A stretch of DNA of 34,729 nucleotides from an uncultured Spirochaetaceae bacterium (GCA_902785455.1 CACZYY010000050.1:1-34729); one strand, 5' to 3'. Positions 24,104-33,339 are shown, numbered from the stretch's first letter. The notes: generated by a model not told the origin, from the letters alone. Made by a program: numbers and translations.

Positions 24104-25132
24104 ATGGACAATTACAAAGAATTTGACTTGATTACATTTGGTGAAATCATGCTTCGTCTTTCACCTGGAGTGAATGAACTTATCAGCAAAAGCGATTCTT
24201 TCAAAAAACATGCGGGAGGAGCGGAACTTAATGTCGCTTCTGGAGTCTCACTTTTGGGTTTGCGAACCGGAGTTGTCACTCGTCTTCCAAAAAATCAGCT
24301 CGGAACTTTTATCAAAAACCGAATCCGTGCTTCAAGTGTAAGCGATGACTACATCATTTTTGACGACTCGCCAGAAGCCCGTGTCGGAATCTACTACTAC
24401 GAGAACGGAGCTTACCCGCGAAAACCAACCGTTGTTTACGACCGTAAAAATTCCTCAATCACAAAGATTTCACCGTCAGAAATCCCGGAAGACATTTATG
24501 GCAAAACAAAAATGTTCTACACCTCTGGAATTACGCTTGCACTTTGTGAAAACACACGAAAACTTGCAATCGAAATGATTAAAAAATTCAAAGCGGCAGG
24601 CACTAAAATTGCTTTCGACGTGAACTACCGCGCAAATCTCTGGGATGAAGACACAGCCCGTACCACAATTAAGCAGATTTTGCCGTTCGTGGATATTCTC
24701 TTCATCTCCGAGGAAAGCTGCCGCCGGATGTTCCAGAAAACAGGCTCTCTTCAGGACATGCACCGTGAATTCTGCAGGGACTTCCCGAACATCGAATTCA
24801 TCGCGTCGTCAATGCGCGAAGTTATCAGCCCGAAAGTCCATTCTTTCACATCGCTGGTTTATTCTAAAAAGGAAGACAAGTTCTACACCGAAGAGCCATA
24901 CAAGGACATCGATGTGGTTGATCGAATCGGAAGCGGTGACGCATACTGTGCAGGCGTTTTGTTCGCGCTGCTAAAATACAACGATCCGCAGAAAGCCGTA
25001 GAATTCGGAAACGCCACATGTGCCACCAAAAACACAATCTTCGGCGACCTTCCGCTATCCGACTTCAACGAAATCAGCTCGATTATCGCCTGCCACAAAA
25101 GCACCGGCAAACAATCCGAAATGAATCGCTAG
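24104..25132 (+). CDS. kdgK: 2-dehydro-3-deoxygluconokinase (KDG kinase), PfkB family
   Basis: Phosphorylates 2-keto-3-deoxygluconate to KDPG, the last step before aldolase cleavage in uronate catabolism. The 342-residue protein has LITFGEIMLRLSPGVNELI (9-27), HAGGAELNVASGVSLLGL (36-53), AFDVNYRANLW (170-180) and DRIGSGDAYCAGV (273-285) with catalytic Asp279. The combination DVNYR.NLW and RIGSGDA is typical of KDG kinases, not fructokinases. GAGGAG precedes the ATG. It stands alone between two foldback repeats, but tagaturonate reductase and an SDR in the window fit the same pathway. Confidence 0.9.
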   Translation: MDNYKEFDLITFGEIMLRLSPGVNELISKSDSFKKHAGGAELNVASGVSLLGLRTGVVTRLPKNQLGTFIKNRIRASSVSDDYIIFDDSPEARVGIYYYENGAYPRKPTVVYDRKNSSITKISPSEIPEDIYGKTKMFYTSGITLALCENTRKLAIEMIKKFKAAGTKIAFDVNYRANLWDEDTARTTIKQILPFVDILFISEESCRRMFQKTGSLQDMHREFCRDFPNIEFIASSMREVISPKVHSFTSLVYSKKEDKFYTEEPYKDIDVVDRIGSGDAYCAGVLFALLKYNDPQKAVEFGNATCATKNTIFGDLPLSDFNEISSIIACHKSTGKQSEMNR

Positions 25133-25160
25133 TTGTTTTTTGAAAATTACGGGCTGTATC

Positions 25161-25316
25161 AAAAAAACGACTTCCGGTCGTGATAACGGCTTATCGAAGC
25201 CGCATGCTAGCATGCTACACGCGTTTTGTGCTTGTAACTATATACGTTTGCCGCTCACGCGGCAGCACAAAACGAGTGTCTTCGTAAGCCGTTTCACTCC
25301 CTCACGTCGTTTTTTG
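25161..25316 (+). repeat. Foldback intergenic repeat, copy 2 (core only)
   Basis: The same foldback core as at 21.7 kb but without the outer CAAACGCATTATA arms. Stem segments have changed in both arms together: ACGAC/GTCGT replaces ATGGC/GCCAT and CGAAG/CTTCG replaces CGGAA/TTCCG. The GCATGCTAGCATGC side palindrome is unchanged. The rest of 25133-25434 holds only the terminator and hairpin listed next. Confidence 0.88.
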
Positions 25317-25366
25317 CAATAGTCGGAAAACAATCCAAAATAAACAAGCAATTATCTTTGAATATG

Positions 25367-25393
25367 AAAAAAAATCGCCGCACGGACGCGGCG
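25367..25393 (-). terminator. Rho-independent terminator of the methyltransferase gene
   Basis: Minus strand: CGCCGC, 6-base loop, GCGGCG (25376-25393) followed by A and eight T (25367-25374 as A on the plus strand). Confidence 0.85.
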
Positions 25394-25410
25394 AAAAGCG
25401 GGTTGACCGC

Positions 25411-25433
25411 AAGAATTTCCGAAGGAAATTCTT
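25411..25433. other. Hairpin just after the methyltransferase stop
   Basis: AAGAATTTCC (25411-25420) pairs perfectly with GGAAATTCTT (25424-25433) around GAA. It begins 1 base past the stop codon, ahead of the terminator, and may protect the mRNA 3' end. Confidence 0.6.
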
Positions 25434-25434
25434 G

Positions 25435-26220
25435 TCAGGACAGGATGTCCCTGCACTCATACAAAACGATTGCTGCGGCCTGAGCTACGTTCAAGCTCTC
25501 AATCGGCTGCGCTTTGCCTTCACCAGCCCCTGACGAAAACGGAATTGTCACTAACTCGTCACAGTTATCGCGAACGAGCCGGGAAATTCCGTGCTCCTCG
25601 TTACCGAGAACAATCAGAGCAGGCTTTTTCTTTTCGTTGCAAAGTTCCGGGATTTTTGCTATTGGCGTTCGGCCGCGCACATCTGTTCCGAAGCGAATCA
25701 TCTTGCCCTTCATTGATACGAGCAATTTTTCAATCGACAGAATTGAGTAAATATTTACATATTCCATGCCGCCCTGTGCAACACGGTAAGAGCTTGTCGT
25801 TACGGAAGACTGAGCCTCGTCACGCGGAATAACGATGTTCTTAAAGCCAAAAAATGCCGCGCTTCTGACGATTGCGCCCAAATTGTTTGCGTTTCCTACA
25901 CGGTCGAGCAAAATCGCGCTTTCTTTGTTGTGGAGCCATTCATCAGTAATTTCTGTGTTGAGATGAGGAATTTCTTCGTTCCGAATCATGGCAACCACCC
26001 CCTGATGATGAGGCGTACCGCTGAGTTTTTCAAGCTCCCCTTCCGGGATATTGTTGTAAGGCACTTTTCGCTCCGCAAGGGATTTGAACAAGTCCTTAAA
26101 ATCCATCATTCTGTCACGGGTGTAATAAAATCGGGAAATTTTCTGGGGATTGCACTTTGCAAGAGCCTTTACCGCTTCAAAGCCACATACGGCAAGTTCG
26201 TTTCTAATATCATTCTTCAT
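25435..26220 (-). CDS. TrmH/SpoU-family RNA 2'-O-methyltransferase
   Basis: A 261-residue SAM-dependent rRNA or tRNA ribose methyltransferase with the trefoil-knot (SPOUT) fold. Motif 1 is AILLDRVGNANNLGAIVRSA (Asn/Arg catalytic region), motif 2 ALIVLGNEEHGIS, motif 3 IESLNVAQAAAIVLYE. The N-terminal 80 residues form the small substrate-binding domain seen in RlmB/TrmH types (PHHQGVVAMI). Position of the modified nucleotide is not deducible. A TATAAT sits about 8 bp before the ATG on the coding strand with no clear Shine-Dalgarno. It ends in a good terminator. Confidence 0.92.
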   Translation of the reverse strand: MKNDIRNELAVCGFEAVKALAKCNPQKISRFYYTRDRMMDFKDLFKSLAERKVPYNNIPEGELEKLSGTPHHQGVVAMIRNEEIPHLNTEITDEWLHNKESAILLDRVGNANNLGAIVRSAAFFGFKNIVIPRDEAQSSVTTSSYRVAQGGMEYVNIYSILSIEKLLVSMKGKMIRFGTDVRGRTPIAKIPELCNEKKKPALIVLGNEEHGISRLVRDNCDELVTIPFSSGAGEGKAQPIESLNVAQAAAIVLYECRDILS

Positions 26221-26305
26221 AAGGAATTATTATACCTCAAAAAATCAAAGTTGTATATGCAGAAGTCCATTCCGAATACATGCAGGCAAATTTCTTGTAG
26301 AGAAA

Positions 26306-26440
26306 TTGTGGAAAACTTAGCTGAAATTCACCAGTTTTTAACAAAAAATTCTCAACTTTTCCACAATTTTTGCACATTTTGTGGACTATTTGTTGAAAAC
26401 TAAGCACTTTTCCAACACTTATCAACAGAAGTTTTCCACA
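26306..26440. other. Cluster of seven DnaA-box-like motifs
   Basis: Within 135 bp: TGTGGAAAA (26307-26315), TTTTCCACA (26357-26365), TGTGGACTA (26380-26388), TGTTGAAAA (26391-26399), TTTTCCAACA (26408-26417), TTATCAACA (26419-26427) and TTTTCCACA (26432-26440). These are one or two changes from TTATCCACA and occur on both strands in AT-rich sequence. No gene is visible in 26221-26545. It may be a replication-related or DnaA-titrating site; dnaA, dnaN and gyrase genes are not in the window. Confidence 0.5.
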
Positions 26441-26472
26441 AAAAAGAAGGGCACCGGAACAATCCGATGCCC
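26441..26472 (-). terminator. Rho-independent terminator of the second importer operon
   Basis: Minus strand GGGCATCGGA, loop TTGT, TCCGGTGCCC (26449-26472, one G-U pair) followed by TTCTTTTT (26441-26448). A second small hairpin, CTAAAAC (26519-26525) / GTTTTAG (26530-26536), lies between it and the stop codon. Confidence 0.85.
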
Positions 26473-26545
26473 AAAAGCAAACAATTTAGGAGTGTTTATT
26501 GTTTATTATAGGAAACCTCTAAAACTACTGTTTTAGAAATGACCT

Positions 26546-28102
26546 TTATTTGATGAAGTTCTTCTCTTTTGCAAGAGCAACACCGGCATCATTCCATTCT
26601 TTACCGCCGATTTTGTTGAACTCGTCGAGGAATTTCTGCCATTCTGTTGGGTTGAGTGCGCGGTTTCCAGTCATGAACTCAACAACGCCCTGCTCGTAGA
26701 ATCGTTTTACGTCTGCGTTTGGTTTTGGCATTTTGTCCTGACCGATACAAGCTGTCCAAGCTTTAGCCTGCATTTCGCGGAGAGTCTTAAGAGCAGACAT
26801 CTCTTTGCCGTTCTTTGAGTACCATGTTGGGTAGCGTGAAGCCAACTCGATGTCGCCGTTGTAGTAAACCATGTTGCGGAGCTGTGTGAGCGGAATCATA
26901 GCAGACTCTGTGTAACCTTTTGATGGGTCAGCCAAACCTTTTGTTGTTGGAACGCCATTGTTCAAGATATAGTTCTCACCTTCTTTACCCCAACCGAGGA
27001 GATAGTAACCTTCGTCAGAAGACATCCATTCAAGGAGCTCTGCGATTTTGTCCATCTTGCCTTCTTTAGCAGCCTTTGCAGAAACTGCATACATGCGGTA
27101 AGCCTGTGAATATGTACCAGCTGAAGATTTGCCTTTTGGTCCTACAGGTGGCTCAACAACAATCCATTCGCCTTCTGGGAAGTTGTTATCGAATGGTTTG
27201 TAGTTTCCTTCGTTTGCATAAGCAGCGTTCTGCTCACGCATGATACCAAAGCGTCCCTGTTTCCAAGCAGCACGGAAGTCGTCTTTTTTGTAAGCCAACC
27301 AGTTTGGATCCATTACACCAGCGTCAACCATCTGTTTTGTGTAAACCATTGCGTCATAGTACTCTGGTTTGTAGAGGTTAAGACCAGCTGTTGCAGCAGA
27401 TGAGAGATCCCATGTACCAGCTACGCCGAATGCACCGAAGATTGGGTCAAGACGGCGGCCGAGACCTTCGTTTGGAGCAGAAACTTCAAGGAATGCACCG
27501 TATCCATATGTGTCATTCTTGCCGTTTCCGTCTGGGTCTTTCTCTGTGAAAGCTTTCATTACAGCCATGAATTCGTCTGTTGTTTTTGGAACTGAAAGTC
27601 CGAGTTTGTCGAGCCAGTCTTTGCGGATAAGAACACCTTCGTTGCGAACAATTGAACCCGGCTGAGCGAGTGCATAAGAATGTCCGTCGATTGTTGTGAA
27701 TGCGCGTGAATCAGCATCGTACAATTTTGCTGTGCGGTTTGGCATTTTTGCATACATTGCGTCAACCGGAGCAAGCAATCTTTTTGAAACGAGAGTTGAA
27801 TATACTTCGTTTGAAACCATGAAAATATCAGGCAATGTGTTTGCAGCACCAGCAGCGTTGATCTTTGTGTTCTGATCTGCTTCTGATGACGGCAAGTTTG
27901 TGAGCTTAAGATTGATGTTAAGCTTGTCTTTTACAATCTGGTAGCCAACCCAGTCAGCAGGGATTGGACCAGCTTCTGATGCAGCTGCACCATACCAAAG
28001 TTCAATGTCTACTGCTGCACTCTTTTTTGAGCCGCAAGATACCATAGCCAATGCTGTGAGTGCTGCTACAGAAACAGCAACTCCTTTCATTAACTTCTTC
28101 AT
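26546..28102 (-). CDS. Sugar ABC transporter substrate-binding lipoprotein (LplA type), second system
   Basis: A 518-residue lipoprotein: MKKLMKGVAVSVAALTALA then MVSC (Cys23). LplA-like solute-binding protein with IELWYGAAASEAGPIPADW, NTLPDIFMVSNEVYSTLVS, RKDWLDKLGLSVPKTTDEFM and DPDGNGKNDTYGYG, the last a calcium-loop-like motif common in this class. ATG 28102 follows AAGGAGG; the longer in-frame start at 28153 has no site and removes the signal peptide from the N-terminus. Last gene of its operon. Neighbouring uronate genes suggest uronide or rhamnogalacturonide ligands; that is inference. Confidence 0.93.
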   Translation of the reverse strand: MKKLMKGVAVSVAALTALAMVSCGSKKSAAVDIELWYGAAASEAGPIPADWVGYQIVKDKLNINLKLTNLPSSEADQNTKINAAGAANTLPDIFMVSNEVYSTLVSKRLLAPVDAMYAKMPNRTAKLYDADSRAFTTIDGHSYALAQPGSIVRNEGVLIRKDWLDKLGLSVPKTTDEFMAVMKAFTEKDPDGNGKNDTYGYGAFLEVSAPNEGLGRRLDPIFGAFGVAGTWDLSSAATAGLNLYKPEYYDAMVYTKQMVDAGVMDPNWLAYKKDDFRAAWKQGRFGIMREQNAAYANEGNYKPFDNNFPEGEWIVVEPPVGPKGKSSAGTYSQAYRMYAVSAKAAKEGKMDKIAELLEWMSSDEGYYLLGWGKEGENYILNNGVPTTKGLADPSKGYTESAMIPLTQLRNMVYYNGDIELASRYPTWYSKNGKEMSALKTLREMQAKAWTACIGQDKMPKPNADVKRFYEQGVVEFMTGNRALNPTEWQKFLDEFNKIGGKEWNDAGVALAKEKNFIK

Positions 28103-28155
28103 TTTTTCCTCCTTGTTATTTGAAAACAATGAATCCATTTTAATTTTATTCAAAC

Positions 28156-29049
28156 TTAGCCCTTAACAGAACCAAGCATTGTACCTTTTGTGAAGTATTT
28201 CTGGATGAACGGATAAGCGAGCATCATCGGAATAGCAGACAAGAATACACAAGCCGCTTTGATAGATGCGATAGAAGCCGCACCGAATGCCGTTCCAGTA
28301 TCCAAAGTTTCGCTCATTGAAGCACCGAGAAGGATGTTTCGAGTGAGGATTGGAAGTGGCTGCAAGTAAGCCTCTGTTAAGTAAAGGAGGGCATGCATGA
28401 AGTCATTCCAGTAACCAACTGCATAGTACAAACCGATTGTCATGATGATTGGCTTTGACAATGGAAGAATGATTGAAATAAGAACATACCATTCTGCCGC
28501 ACCGTCAATTCGAGCCGATTCTTTAAGAGATTCTGGGATTCCCTCGAAGAAGCCGCGCATAATCAGACAGTTGTAAGTACCGATTGCACCTGGCAAGAAG
28601 ATTGAACACAAGTGGTTTGTAAGATGAAGATTTGTTACAACCAGGAACGTTGGGATAACGCCGATGTTGAACAAATATGGAATCAAAACGAAGTAGTTCA
28701 AGATTTTGCGGCCTGGCAAGTCCTGAACAGACATACAATAAGCCATCGGAACTGTGAGCGACAAAGATGTCACAACACCGAAAAGCATAATTTTGATTGA
28801 GTTCCAGAAAGCAAGGGTAAATCCGTTGTTTCCGAGCAATGCCTTGTAAGCAGAAGCGTCCCACTTCCATGGCATAAGAATGAATTTGTCAAAAGTCGAT
28901 CCAATGTAACCGTTAGGAGTTACAGAAGATGAAATTGTACTGATAATAGGAACAGCGATGATTACACCGATGAAAACAAGGAACAAGTTTACGCCTGTGT
29001 AGAAAGCTCTGTCGCCTGATGTTAATTTTACTGTCTTTGGTTTTTCCAT
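28156..29049 (-). CDS. Sugar ABC transporter permease (LplC type), second system
   Basis: A 297-residue inner-membrane permease with about six helices. Starts MEKPKTVKLTSGDRAFYTGV; the EAA loop is SLKESARIDGAAEWYVLISI; the C-terminus AYPFIQKYFTKGTMLGSVKG closely parallels the 13409-14305 protein. TTGAGG lies before the ATG. It follows the partner permease by 17 bp. The codons and spacing indicate one operon. Confidence 0.94.
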   Translation of the reverse strand: MEKPKTVKLTSGDRAFYTGVNLFLVFIGVIIAVPIISTISSSVTPNGYIGSTFDKFILMPWKWDASAYKALLGNNGFTLAFWNSIKIMLFGVVTSLSLTVPMAYCMSVQDLPGRKILNYFVLIPYLFNIGVIPTFLVVTNLHLTNHLCSIFLPGAIGTYNCLIMRGFFEGIPESLKESARIDGAAEWYVLISIILPLSKPIIMTIGLYYAVGYWNDFMHALLYLTEAYLQPLPILTRNILLGASMSETLDTGTAFGAASIASIKAACVFLSAIPMMLAYPFIQKYFTKGTMLGSVKG

Positions 29050-29066
29050 TTTAGCACCTCAACAAA

Positions 29067-30008
29067 TTACAAGAGAGAAGATTCAGTCAATTTCTTGACA
29101 ACCTTGTTAGAAACCATAACGAGCATCATGCCGATTACGCCCTTGAAGATACCTACAGCGGTAGCAAGAGCAAACTGGAATTCAAGAAGACCCTGACGGT
29201 AAACCCATGTATCGATAATATCTGCAACTGAATAAACAGCAGGTGAATACAACATGAACATCTGGTTGAATCCGGCATCAAGAACTGTACCGAGCTTGAG
29301 AAGAACTACAGTAACGATGACAGGTTTGATTGACGGAATTGTGATGTACCATACTCGCTGAACGGCAGAAGCACCTTCGACCATAGCAGCCTCGAACAAA
29401 GAAGGGTCAATTCCCATGAGAGCTGCGATGAAGATGATTGCTGCCCATCCCATTTCCTTCCATGCGTCCGAAAGAACGACCATCACAGGGAAGACTTTTG
29501 TGTTTGTAAGGAAGTCTAATGATGAGCCACCGAAACTTTCAATAACCTGATTAACAAGACCGTCACCCTTTGCAAACAAAATAAGAAGGATACCGTACAT
29601 GATAACCCAAGAAAGGAAGTGCGGGAGATAAGCCAAAGTCTGAACGATACGACGAAGAACGTTATGCGTACACTCGTACAACGCAACAGACAAGATGATT
29701 GAAAGAGGAACTGAAACACAAAGCTTAGCCAAGCTGTAAAGAATTGTGTTTCTCATAAGTTCGCCGAAATAGAACGAATGGATGAATGTGCTGAAGTTTT
29801 TGAATCCAACCCAAACACTGCCCCATACTCCGTCTACAGGCTCAAAATCTTTGAAAGCAATCTGACCATTAACAATCGGACCATACTTCATAATAGCATA
29901 GTACACGACTGGAATGACGAGAAGTGCATAAACCGAGAAATGTCTCTTGATATTCTTCCAGAGATCTTTCTTCGGTGCATTTAAAACATTAGTTTCGTGT
30001 GCGTTCAT
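29067..30008 (-). CDS. Sugar ABC transporter permease (LplB type), second system
   Basis: First gene of the operon, 313 residues. After the cytoplasmic lead MNAHETNVLNAPKKDLWKNI comes helix 1 (VYALLVIPVVYYAIMKYGPI), the LplB-like IAFKDFEPVDGVWGSVWVGF, and an EAA loop SLFEAAMVEGASAVQRVWYI. ATG 30008 is preferred, with TGAGG upstream; an ATG at 30020 overlaps that site. Again no ATPase gene accompanies the operon. Confidence 0.93.
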   Translation of the reverse strand: MNAHETNVLNAPKKDLWKNIKRHFSVYALLVIPVVYYAIMKYGPIVNGQIAFKDFEPVDGVWGSVWVGFKNFSTFIHSFYFGELMRNTILYSLAKLCVSVPLSIILSVALYECTHNVLRRIVQTLAYLPHFLSWVIMYGILLILFAKGDGLVNQVIESFGGSSLDFLTNTKVFPVMVVLSDAWKEMGWAAIIFIAALMGIDPSLFEAAMVEGASAVQRVWYITIPSIKPVIVTVVLLKLGTVLDAGFNQMFMLYSPAVYSVADIIDTWVYRQGLLEFQFALATAVGIFKGVIGMMLVMVSNKVVKKLTESSLL

Positions 30009-30054
30009 ACCTAACCTCATGAGACAATAATAACGCGGAAAGCGTCAATTAGAA

Positions 30055-30085
30055 ATTAAATATACTTTTGTCTTATTGGACAAAA
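30055..30085 (-). promoter_or_regulatory. Promoter and palindrome of the second importer operon
   Basis: Minus strand TTGTCC (30078-30083), 17 bp, TTTAAT (30055-30060). It overlaps an inverted repeat TTTTGTC (30066-30072) / GACAAAA (30079-30085), a candidate regulator site. The adjacent large regulator is the obvious candidate to act here. Confidence 0.5.
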
Positions 30086-30144
30086 CCGAACATATTATAG
30101 TTATGGAAGCTTCTAAAACACAAAGTTTTTGGAGTTTCCCACTA

Positions 30145-33100
30145 TTATTTTGAGCGGATTTTTCCTGGCGGTATGCCGTAGATTTTTTTGAAGACACGAC
30201 AGAAATATGCCTGATCCTGGAAACCAGAATTTTCCGCGATTTCGTAGATCGTATCGTTGGTTTCGAGAAGCATTTTCGTAGCGATGTAGATTCGGTAACG
30301 GTTGAGATATTCCCACAAGCTCAGGCCGATTTCCTTGTGGAAAATGCGGGTGAGATAATCTTCGCTGACATGAACCGTGTCTGCAAGCTTCCAGCGGACA
30401 ATCTGCTTTGAAGCGTTGCGGTTGAGATAAAGAATTGCCTTTTTGACAAGTGCGCCTGTGTGTGGCGGCAAAATTTCGTCGCCGGCAAGAATTGCCTTGA
30501 TTCGTTCGTTAAACTGCTCGGACTCAGCTGCCCCACGGTTACAAAGAATGATGCGCGGATGAGAACAGAGAAGCTCGATTTCCTCATCGGTTTCAACCGT
30601 ATCTGGAAGAACGATGATTGGTACGAGAACGGTTTTTTGATTCTGACGGATGCGGCGGATGCTTTCTTCGTCGATTTTTTCAAAAACAATCAGAGAAGGT
30701 GTGATTTCTGAAAGAATGTCGTCAAATTCATCCATTGATGAAACCGTGACAGTATTTGACTCTGTTGCCCAGGTGCCATAATGAGTGTGCTTTGTGTTTA
30801 CGAACAGAACTGGAGCCGACCGCTGCGCTCGGATCTTCTGCTCAAGGATGTCTGAGAAATTATGTCCCACGAGATTGTGGCTGTAGCAGACGAGCGGCGC
30901 ACGGAATACAGAATCTTTTTTGCGGAGACCGTAAATTTTAATCCATTCATCGATTGGAGCAGAATCCGGCTCCCAATAGAACACGGCATTGTCGAAATCA
31001 GATTCGAGATAGCCTTCCTCAAAAAGATATTTTGGCTCAAGCTCGAATTTTGCTTTTGGAAGGCTTTCGGTAAAGCAATAAAGCTTTGACTTGGTGACAT
31101 CATGACTTTCTGGCGGAAGCCCCGCAAGGTTTGGCCACGGGAACGTAACTTCGGCGTAGCTGTTTGACTTTTCGACTTCGCCAAACTGAAGAAGAATGAT
31201 TTTTTCGGCAAGGAGAAGCTCAGGTTTGTGCCAGTCAAAGCGGCTTGAATAGAATTCAATGTGAATTCCGTCTGTTTTCTCTGAAATGCACGGAATCTTT
31301 TCTGCATAATCAAAAATCGTCTGCAAAGCACGTTTGAGTCGTTCTGCATCACCAAAAAGAAGCGGATATTCCTGATTGAGATTGGCGGCAATGCTTCCGG
31401 GAAGAACCTGACGGATTTCGAACAATTTTTTGTTCATCGGAAGATCGTCAACCTGAGAGCGAGTCAAATCTACGAGAGTTTCTGTTTTTTGAAGCTGTGC
31501 ATTGATCTGCGACCGGAGGAAAAGAAGCTGCTCGGCAAAAATTTCCCTGTCGATTACGCCCTTTTCGATATTCTCTTCCATTTGCTGAACTTTTGCCGAA
31601 AGATTTTTGAGCGGATCGCACAAATCACTTCCGACATTGGCAAAGAATTCAGTTTTGGCGAACTCAGCCTGCTCAGCAATTTTGCGGGCTTCGTTTGTAT
31701 TCTCAAAGAAGATTATGCTCTGAAGGGCACTGCTCACAGACGAGCGCAAATCCTCATAAACAATGCCATGACATTTTGCGTAACCACAAATGATATATCC
31801 GTAAGCATGTTCATCATCAAAAAGCGGCTGAACTATAAAAGTGCCGTTCGCAAAATCCGAAGCGTATTTGTCAGGAACAAGATTGCCACGCTGGAACTTT
31901 ACAGGCTCCGTGCGGGCTTCATCGGTAGCATTATAACCACCGATATAATTTGAATAATTTTCGTCTTCGTGCAAAACAATCGCAAAAGTACGGATTCCGA
32001 TTGTATCAAGATATTTTTTGAGGACTGTGATTAATTTTGGCCTGTCATAAACAGAAAGCAGCTCATTCTTTAAAGACGAAACCACCATGTTGACTTTATT
32101 GGCCTCAAACTGCTCCTGAATAAGCACACGTTCCTGAATCCGAGGAATAGACACGATTACATGACGAATGACCTTTTCGATATATTCCGGAGAAAGATCA
32201 GTGATTCCACGAAGCGCAGACAAGAATGCAAAGACTGTAAGGGATTCCCCGCCTTCCTCAAAATATTTTGTGATCCACTGTGAAAAAAGCTCATAGAACT
32301 TCGGCTTGTCGTTGTCAAAAAGGGCACGAAGCATGGGGTCAAGATTGGCCTTTTCCGGAGTCGTATGGAAAATCTTAAAAAGTTCTTCACGGAACTGTGC
32401 TTCACTTCGGATTTTGTATTTTGATTCTGCTGAATTCCAGATTTTTGCACGGTTACAGCCGCAGCTTTCTCGGATTACAGGATAAGCAGAAAGTTTTGTA
32501 TCCGCAACGCCGAGCATTCCATCAAGAATATTGGAAAGTTTTTCGTAAGCATCAACACCAAGCTCTGCCGTTGGCATGTGAACGGTTGAGAACGACGGAA
32601 CTGAAATCCGGCTTTCTTCGGTATCGTTGAAACCGCCGACAAGAACGTCTTTTGGAATACGGACATTGCGCTTTTTTAAGTAATTTACGGCCGCGAAAGT
32701 CATCAAATCACTTGCACCTATGATTGCCTTAAAATCCTTGCCGGGAACAAGATTGCGCTCTTCACAAAGCTGAACCATTGCCTTTTCGCCATCATTCCAG
32801 CTCATCGCATCTGTTATGAGATTTTGATTTTCTTCATTATACAGGCCTGACTCAGAAAGCGCGTCTTTAAAACCCCGGAATCGGTCTTCGGCAGAAGTAT
32901 GATTTTGCGGGCCACGAATGAATGCAATCTTTTCTACGCCATGAGTTTTTATAAAATGAAGAACCAGCTCCTTCATTCCGGTGTAAGCGTCAAATTCTGA
33001 ACAAGGCTTGCCTTGAAGTTTTTGGCCGATTGTAACTACAGGAATTTGATTGAAGCGGCTGTGAAATTCTTCGACTTCCTCCAAAGAGACGGATCCGCTG

Positions 33101-33339
33101 ATACTTGAAGCCCAGCTGATGAGCCCATCGATATTGGAAGGATTTGCCAGTTCATAAACAGAATTTCTCAGACAGTCATTAGATTTCTCGGAAGACAGCT
33201 TTCCGCCTGGAAATACAAAGAACGCACCTTTATCCTGAGATGCACGGGAAACTATTTTGTGCCAGAGTTTGAGGGCGGAACCGTTATATATAGTAGAAAG
33301 GATGAAACCTACTCTTCGTCCATTTTGAAAATTCTGCAT
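30145..33339 (-). CDS. Large transcriptional regulator: LacI-like sensor, GAF-like, degenerate kinase and receiver, AraC HTH
   Basis: A 1064-residue cytoplasmic protein with no membrane segment. Residues 8-290 form a LacI/GalR-type sugar-sensing domain (GFILSTIYNGS; AFIRGPQNHTSAEDRFRGF; GGFNDTEESRISVPSFSTVH) lacking its own HTH. About 435-545 looks GAF-like. Residues 561-580 (AKTEFFANVGSDLCDPLKNL) match the HisKA phospho-acceptor block, but the SHELRTP His is missing. Residues 663-681 (GDAERLKRALQTIFDYAEK) resemble an ATPase N-box without its Asn. About 841-950 resembles a receiver with PSLIVFEKID where an Asp should be. The C-terminus (965-1064) is a full AraC HTH pair (KLADTVHVSEDYLTRIFHKE; IYEIAENSGFQDQAYFCRVF). 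It therefore likely works by ligand binding, without phosphotransfer. It lies upstream of and codirectional with the importer operon. Confidence 0.9.
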   Translation of the reverse strand: MQNFQNGRRVGFILSTIYNGSALKLWHKIVSRASQDKGAFFVFPGGKLSSEKSNDCLRNSVYELANPSNIDGLISWASSISGSVSLEEVEEFHSRFNQIPVVTIGQKLQGKPCSEFDAYTGMKELVLHFIKTHGVEKIAFIRGPQNHTSAEDRFRGFKDALSESGLYNEENQNLITDAMSWNDGEKAMVQLCEERNLVPGKDFKAIIGASDLMTFAAVNYLKKRNVRIPKDVLVGGFNDTEESRISVPSFSTVHMPTAELGVDAYEKLSNILDGMLGVADTKLSAYPVIRESCGCNRAKIWNSAESKYKIRSEAQFREELFKIFHTTPEKANLDPMLRALFDNDKPKFYELFSQWITKYFEEGGESLTVFAFLSALRGITDLSPEYIEKVIRHVIVSIPRIQERVLIQEQFEANKVNMVVSSLKNELLSVYDRPKLITVLKKYLDTIGIRTFAIVLHEDENYSNYIGGYNATDEARTEPVKFQRGNLVPDKYASDFANGTFIVQPLFDDEHAYGYIICGYAKCHGIVYEDLRSSVSSALQSIIFFENTNEARKIAEQAEFAKTEFFANVGSDLCDPLKNLSAKVQQMEENIEKGVIDREIFAEQLLFLRSQINAQLQKTETLVDLTRSQVDDLPMNKKLFEIRQVLPGSIAANLNQEYPLLFGDAERLKRALQTIFDYAEKIPCISEKTDGIHIEFYSSRFDWHKPELLLAEKIILLQFGEVEKSNSYAEVTFPWPNLAGLPPESHDVTKSKLYCFTESLPKAKFELEPKYLFEEGYLESDFDNAVFYWEPDSAPIDEWIKIYGLRKKDSVFRAPLVCYSHNLVGHNFSDILEQKIRAQRSAPVLFVNTKHTHYGTWATESNTVTVSSMDEFDDILSEITPSLIVFEKIDEESIRRIRQNQKTVLVPIIVLPDTVETDEEIELLCSHPRIILCNRGAAESEQFNERIKAILAGDEILPPHTGALVKKAILYLNRNASKQIVRWKLADTVHVSEDYLTRIFHKEIGLSLWEYLNRYRIYIATKMLLETNDTIYEIAENSGFQDQAYFCRVFKKIYGIPPGKIRSK

